Origin: an uncultured bacterium
Lineage (GTDB): Bacteria; Acidobacteriota; Thermoanaerobaculia; Thermoanaerobaculales; Thermoanaerobaculaceae
Direction: 5' to 3'
Length of the DNA stretch: 64,000 bases
Assembly: GCA_937924755.1 (NCBI GenBank)
Contig: CALEVZ010000013.1
Location: 1-64,000 of the forward strand
The first letter of the stretch is position 1. Each line of letters starts with the position of its first letter. Made by a program: the position numbers and the translations under genes. Positions 60,863-64,000 of the stretch are shown here, piece after piece. A model generated the notes under the pieces. The model made no database searches and was not told where the DNA came from. It worked only from the letters and a program-made list of their open reading frames with translations.

Positions 60863-63122
60863 GGCGCCGCCGGTTGAACTCGAATCCCGGGTAATCCACC
60901 CGGGCGTGGAAGGAATTGGTCAACACCCAGAAAAAGGCGGCGCTCACCTTTTCGATGTCCTTAAGGGTCAGCTCGCACTCGTCCAGCTGACCATCCTCCA
61001 GAATGTTCTTGATGATCATGTCGATCATCCCCTGGATGCGACCCGGAGTGGGTTCCTGCAAGGTACGCGCGGCAGCTTCCACCGCGTCCGCCAGCATGAT
61101 CACCCCCATCTCCTTGCTGCGCGGCTTGGGGCCGGGGTAGCGAAACTCCGTTTCTTGCACCTCGCCGTGGTCCGAGTCCTCCAGCTCCTTGGCCCGAGTG
61201 TAGAAGTACTTGATGAGCTTGGTACCGTGGTGGGTGGTGATGGCTTCGCGGATCGGCTCGGGCAGCCGGTGCTCAAGGGCGAGCTCCAAGCCCGCTTTGA
61301 CGTGGTTGGACACCACCAGCGCCGACATCCACGGGGTCAGGTGGTCGTGGGGGTTTTCACCTCGCTGGTTCTCGACGAAGTACTCGGGTTTGACCACCTT
61401 GCCAATATCGTGGTAGTAGCAGCAGACCCGGGCTAGCAGCGGGTTGGCTCCAATGGCCTCCGCCGCCGCCTCCGCCAGGTTGGCCACCGCCAGCGAGTGC
61501 TGGAAGGTACCTGGCGCTGTCGTCGCCAACTTTTTAAGCAGCGGCAAGTTCGGGTTTGAAAGCTCGAGCAACCGGATATCGGTGATGGTGCCCGTCAAAG
61601 ATTCGAAGGCCGGCACCAGGAAGCTGGCCAGCGCCGCCGCCACCAAACCCCCAACGGCGCCGGCCGCCGCCTTGGCCGCCAGCACCGCCGGCTCGTCCAC
61701 GTTACCCCGCGCCAGCGCCAGCGCCACCACCGCGAAGGCGTTGACGCCGGCAACCGCCACGCCGACCCTCGCCAAGACGTTGCGTTCCTTCATGCGCTGC
61801 GATGCGAAAGCGGCCGCCACCCCGGAGATCAGCGCGAAAACCATCAACCCGGCGTCACCGCCCAGCATCAGCGCCACCAGCACGGCCTGCATGGCGGCGA
61901 ACAGGACGGCGTCCGGCAGACCGAACATCAACCCGGCTAGCATCGGCCCGACCGCATGGGGCAGGGCGGGAAGGTACACGTCGACCTGCCCGAAGGGTTC
62001 GCGGATCACGCTGGCAGCCACGCCGCCGGCGAGGAAGGCGAAACCGCGCAACAGGACGGCGATGCCGACGGTCAGCAAGGCGACCGAACCGAAGCGCACC
62101 CGGTAGTCTTCCGGCGAGGGCACCAGCCGGCGCAGGTAGACGATCCAGGCCACCGACATCAGTGCTAGCAGCAGCAGCACTCCCAGACGGGGTAGCAACA
62201 CCGGCGTGGAAGCTGCCCGTGCCGCCAGCGCGTTGATCAGTCGCGCCGCCTGCGGGGTTACCTCATCGCCACGCCGCACCAGGACGCGACCGCGGGGCAA
62301 GTTGACCACAACCTCTTCCACCTCGGAGGCGGCGCGCAACCTCCGCCCCAAAGTTTCCCCCCGATCCATGACCAGGTTGGGGTGCATCGACCGCGCCAAC
62401 AGGGCGGCCAGCGGCCCCCGCCACGCCCTCGCCACCACCGGCTCCGCCGCCAGTCGCTGTTCGATCACTTCCGGGAGCGAGTGCGAGTCCACGTAGCGGT
62501 AGAGGTCGAGCTCCCGGCTGTCGCCCTCGACGCCCACGGTGCGCACGATGATTCCCCGGTCGCTGCTTTGCAGCAACTCCCCTCGATCCGCCACCACCCC
62601 CTGGCGGTAGAGGCGTTGCACGATTTCGCTCAGAACCGCGGCCAGCTCCTCGCTGAAGCGCGCCTGGCGCAGCACTCGCGCCTCCTCCGCCTTCACCACC
62701 AGACCGGAGGCCTCGCTCAGCCGCTGGGCGAGCTCTTGCGCACCCCCTGAGGCATCCGCTGCACCCGCCGCAAACAGCGCCGCCAGGCGCGCCGTCACCG
62801 CTGCGGCCGCGCCGGGGTCCAGCACCCACACCGGCAACACCTCCGACACCGCCCGTTGCCGCCGTTGCTCCGTCGATTCCGCATCCGGCAACACGGTATC
62901 GCGGTCCACCACCACATCCACGGGGGCAATCTCGCCCGACTCCAGCGCCGGAACCCGAGCCACTCGACGAGGGGAGACAGTCACCGTACCGGCCACCACG
63001 AACACCAGTAGCCACAGCCACAGCCGCCCCAGCACCCGCCGCCGGAGGTGCACCCACTCCCCCCGCCGCACCGCCAGGCGCGCCGCCAACTTTTTTCCAC
63101 TCAATGGTTTCTTGTCGGTCAC
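60855..63122 (-). CDS. 7TM-HD phosphohydrolase (PgpH type)
   Basis: A 755-residue protein: N-terminal membrane anchor, a long extracytoplasmic domain (about 60-290), seven membrane segments (about 295-475) and an HD domain (about 500-720) with TFQHSLAVANLAEAAAEAIG, CCYYHDIGK, NPHDHLTPWMSALVVSNHVK and ITTHHGTKLI. Family members in Listeria hydrolyse cyclic di-AMP. GTG 63122 overlaps the phoH stop by four bases. Order phoH-pgpH-ybeY is common in bacteria. Confidence 0.91.
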   Translation of the reverse strand: MTDKKPLSGKKLAARLAVRRGEWVHLRRRVLGRLWLWLLVFVVAGTVTVSPRRVARVPALESGEIAPVDVVVDRDTVLPDAESTEQRRQRAVSEVLPVWVLDPGAAAAVTARLAALFAAGAADASGGAQELAQRLSEASGLVVKAEEARVLRQARFSEELAAVLSEIVQRLYRQGVVADRGELLQSSDRGIIVRTVGVEGDSRELDLYRYVDSHSLPEVIEQRLAAEPVVARAWRGPLAALLARSMHPNLVMDRGETLGRRLRAASEVEEVVVNLPRGRVLVRRGDEVTPQAARLINALAARAASTPVLLPRLGVLLLLALMSVAWIVYLRRLVPSPEDYRVRFGSVALLTVGIAVLLRGFAFLAGGVAASVIREPFGQVDVYLPALPHAVGPMLAGLMFGLPDAVLFAAMQAVLVALMLGGDAGLMVFALISGVAAAFASQRMKERNVLARVGVAVAGVNAFAVVALALARGNVDEPAVLAAKAAAGAVGGLVAAALASFLVPAFESLTGTITDIRLLELSNPNLPLLKKLATTAPGTFQHSLAVANLAEAAAEAIGANPLLARVCCYYHDIGKVVKPEYFVENQRGENPHDHLTPWMSALVVSNHVKAGLELALEHRLPEPIREAITTHHGTKLIKYFYTRAKELEDSDHGEVQETEFRYPGPKPRSKEMGVIMLADAVEAAARTLQEPTPGRIQGMIDMIIKNILEDGQLDECELTLKDIEKVSAAFFWVLTNSFHARVDYPGFEFNRRRRG

Positions 63123-64000
63123 GAGCCGTTGTGAAGCCTCTCCCCTGCGAACCTCTCGTAGGCGTCCACCACCTTCTGGACCAGTCGGTGCCGCACCACA
63201 TCCTCCTTGGTGAAGTCAAAAAAGCAGATGCCGTCGATCCCTTCCAGGATCTGCCGAGCGTGGACCAGACCGCTCAACCGGTCGGCCGGCAAGTCCACCT
63301 GGGTGACGTCCCCGGTGATCACTGTCTTCGAGTGAAAGCCCATGCGAGTTAGGAACATTTTCATCTGTTCCGGGGTCGTGTTCTGGGCCTCATCCAGCAA
63401 CGTAAAGGCATCGTTCAACGTGCGGCCGCGCATGAAGGCCAGCGGCGCGATTTCGATCACTCCACGTTCGATATGACGCGCCACCTTGTCATATCCCAAA
63501 ATATCGTACAGCGCATCGTACACCGGACGAAGGTACGGGTTGACCTTTTCCACCATGTCCCCGGGCAGGAAGCCAAGCCTCTCCCCCGCCTCGATGGCGG
63601 GCCGGGTGAGGACGATGCGCTTCACTCGCCGCTCTGCCAGGGCTGCGGCGGCCATCGCCACGGCCAGGTAGGTTTTGCCGGTGCCCGCCGGTCCGATGGC
63701 GAAGACGATATCCTCCCGGTTAACGGTTTGCAGGAACAGTCTTTGCTTGATGTTCCGCGGGACCACCAGCCGCTTGATGGCATCCGGGATCAGGGCGTCA
63801 GCAAAGAAGGCCTTGAGGTCGGCACCCGGGTCCTCCTCCAGAACCCGCAGCGCCGTCTGAAACTCCTGCTTGCCCACGGCGAAACCGGTAGTGGCCAGGG
63901 CGGCGAGTTCCTCGATGACCTTCTGGGCGATTCCTACACCGCGCGGATCGCCGTCCAACGACACCGTGTCCCCCCGCGCCGTGACGTGGATCGCGAGCCG
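63119..64000 (-). CDS. phoH: PhoH-family ATPase, 5' end cut by window edge
   Basis: The visible 293 codons contain Walker A FAIGPAGTGKTYLA, LTRPAIEAGERLGFLPGDM, DEAQNTTPEQMKMFLTRMG and VITGDVTQVDLP. The frame stays open to the right edge: RLAIHVTARGDTVSLDGD precedes the first visible GTG and matches the N-terminal RG-x-v-x-l-x-G motif of the family, so the true start lies beyond 64000. PhoH proteins are ATPases often adjacent to ybeY and linked to RNA metabolism. Confidence 0.93.
   Translation of the reverse strand, partial: RLAIHVTARGDTVSLDGDPRGVGIAQKVIEELAALATTGFAVGKQEFQTALRVLEEDPGADLKAFFADALIPDAIKRLVVPRNIKQRLFLQTVNREDIVFAIGPAGTGKTYLAVAMAAAALAERRVKRIVLTRPAIEAGERLGFLPGDMVEKVNPYLRPVYDALYDILGYDKVARHIERGVIEIAPLAFMRGRTLNDAFTLLDEAQNTTPEQMKMFLTRMGFHSKTVITGDVTQVDLPADRLSGLVHARQILEGIDGICFFDFTKEDVVRHRLVQKVVDAYERFAGERLHNGS

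Overview
The window is G+C-rich bacterial chromosome from a Gram-negative organism. It carries lipopolysaccharide genes (KDO-8-P phosphatase, LptB, an LptC/LptA-like fusion), TolC-type efflux, an outer-membrane-style Lpt/RpoN/PTS cluster, HprK with a Ser46-type HPr, and a PhoH/7TM-HD/YbeY/CorC/Era block. This mix best fits Acidobacteriota or a neighbouring phylum, but that is inference from gene content and order, not a phylogenetic result. Genes are tightly packed, mostly on the minus strand, with many 4-base ATGA or GTGA start/stop overlaps and many GTG starts.

Layout. 1-8808 is a type III-B CRISPR region: minus-strand cmr2-cmr3-cmr4-cmr5-cmr6 (cmr6 cut by the left edge), a divergent CARF/winged-helix protein, and a Cas6. 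The Cas6 is the last gene of a unit with a small four-Cys protein and an L-aspartate-oxidase-like flavoprotein (to 10520). No cmr1, cas1, cas2 or CRISPR array is visible. A three-unit tandem repeat of about 78 bp lies at 10631-10880. 10970-16539 is a five-gene tripartite efflux operon, followed by two orphan peptide-ABC ATPases, a methyltransferase, kdsC and rtcB (16669-21833). 21837-34150 holds DNA-repair and RNA-modification genes: AddA, AddB, an M1-type metallopeptidase, a DinG/XPD-like helicase with an N-terminal nuclease domain, a CBS protein and MiaB.

34275-45666 is the cell-envelope/regulatory cluster accA-lptCA-lptB-rpoN-hpf-ptsN-hprK-rapZ-manX-ptsH-ptsI, a phosphotransferase system with no sugar permease in view that probably works in regulation. 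45735-49707 has MtgA, an ArnT-like glycosyltransferase and a secreted protein. 49821-53896 is an operon of a HEAT-like protein, a RodZ-like protein, a second repeat protein, a DnaJ-TPR protein and a PP2C phosphatase. Then come tRNA-Phe, RNase R, tRNA-Leu, a STAS protein, an ACP plus hotdog pair, a glutaredoxin-like protein, Era, CorC, YbeY, a PgpH-type HD protein and PhoH (cut by the right edge).

The most distinctive signals beyond individual genes are: (i) at least nine genes whose start codon sits 6-8 nt after a -10-like hexamer with no adjacent Shine-Dalgarno sequence, suggesting that leaderless transcripts are common here; (ii) an identical 12-mer, ATACCAGGTACC, at the same place in two of those promoters (rtcB and the peptide ATPase); and (iii) a Cas6 apparently co-transcribed with a flavoprotein and a Cys-rich small protein, opposite a stand-alone CARF protein that lacks a HEPN nuclease.
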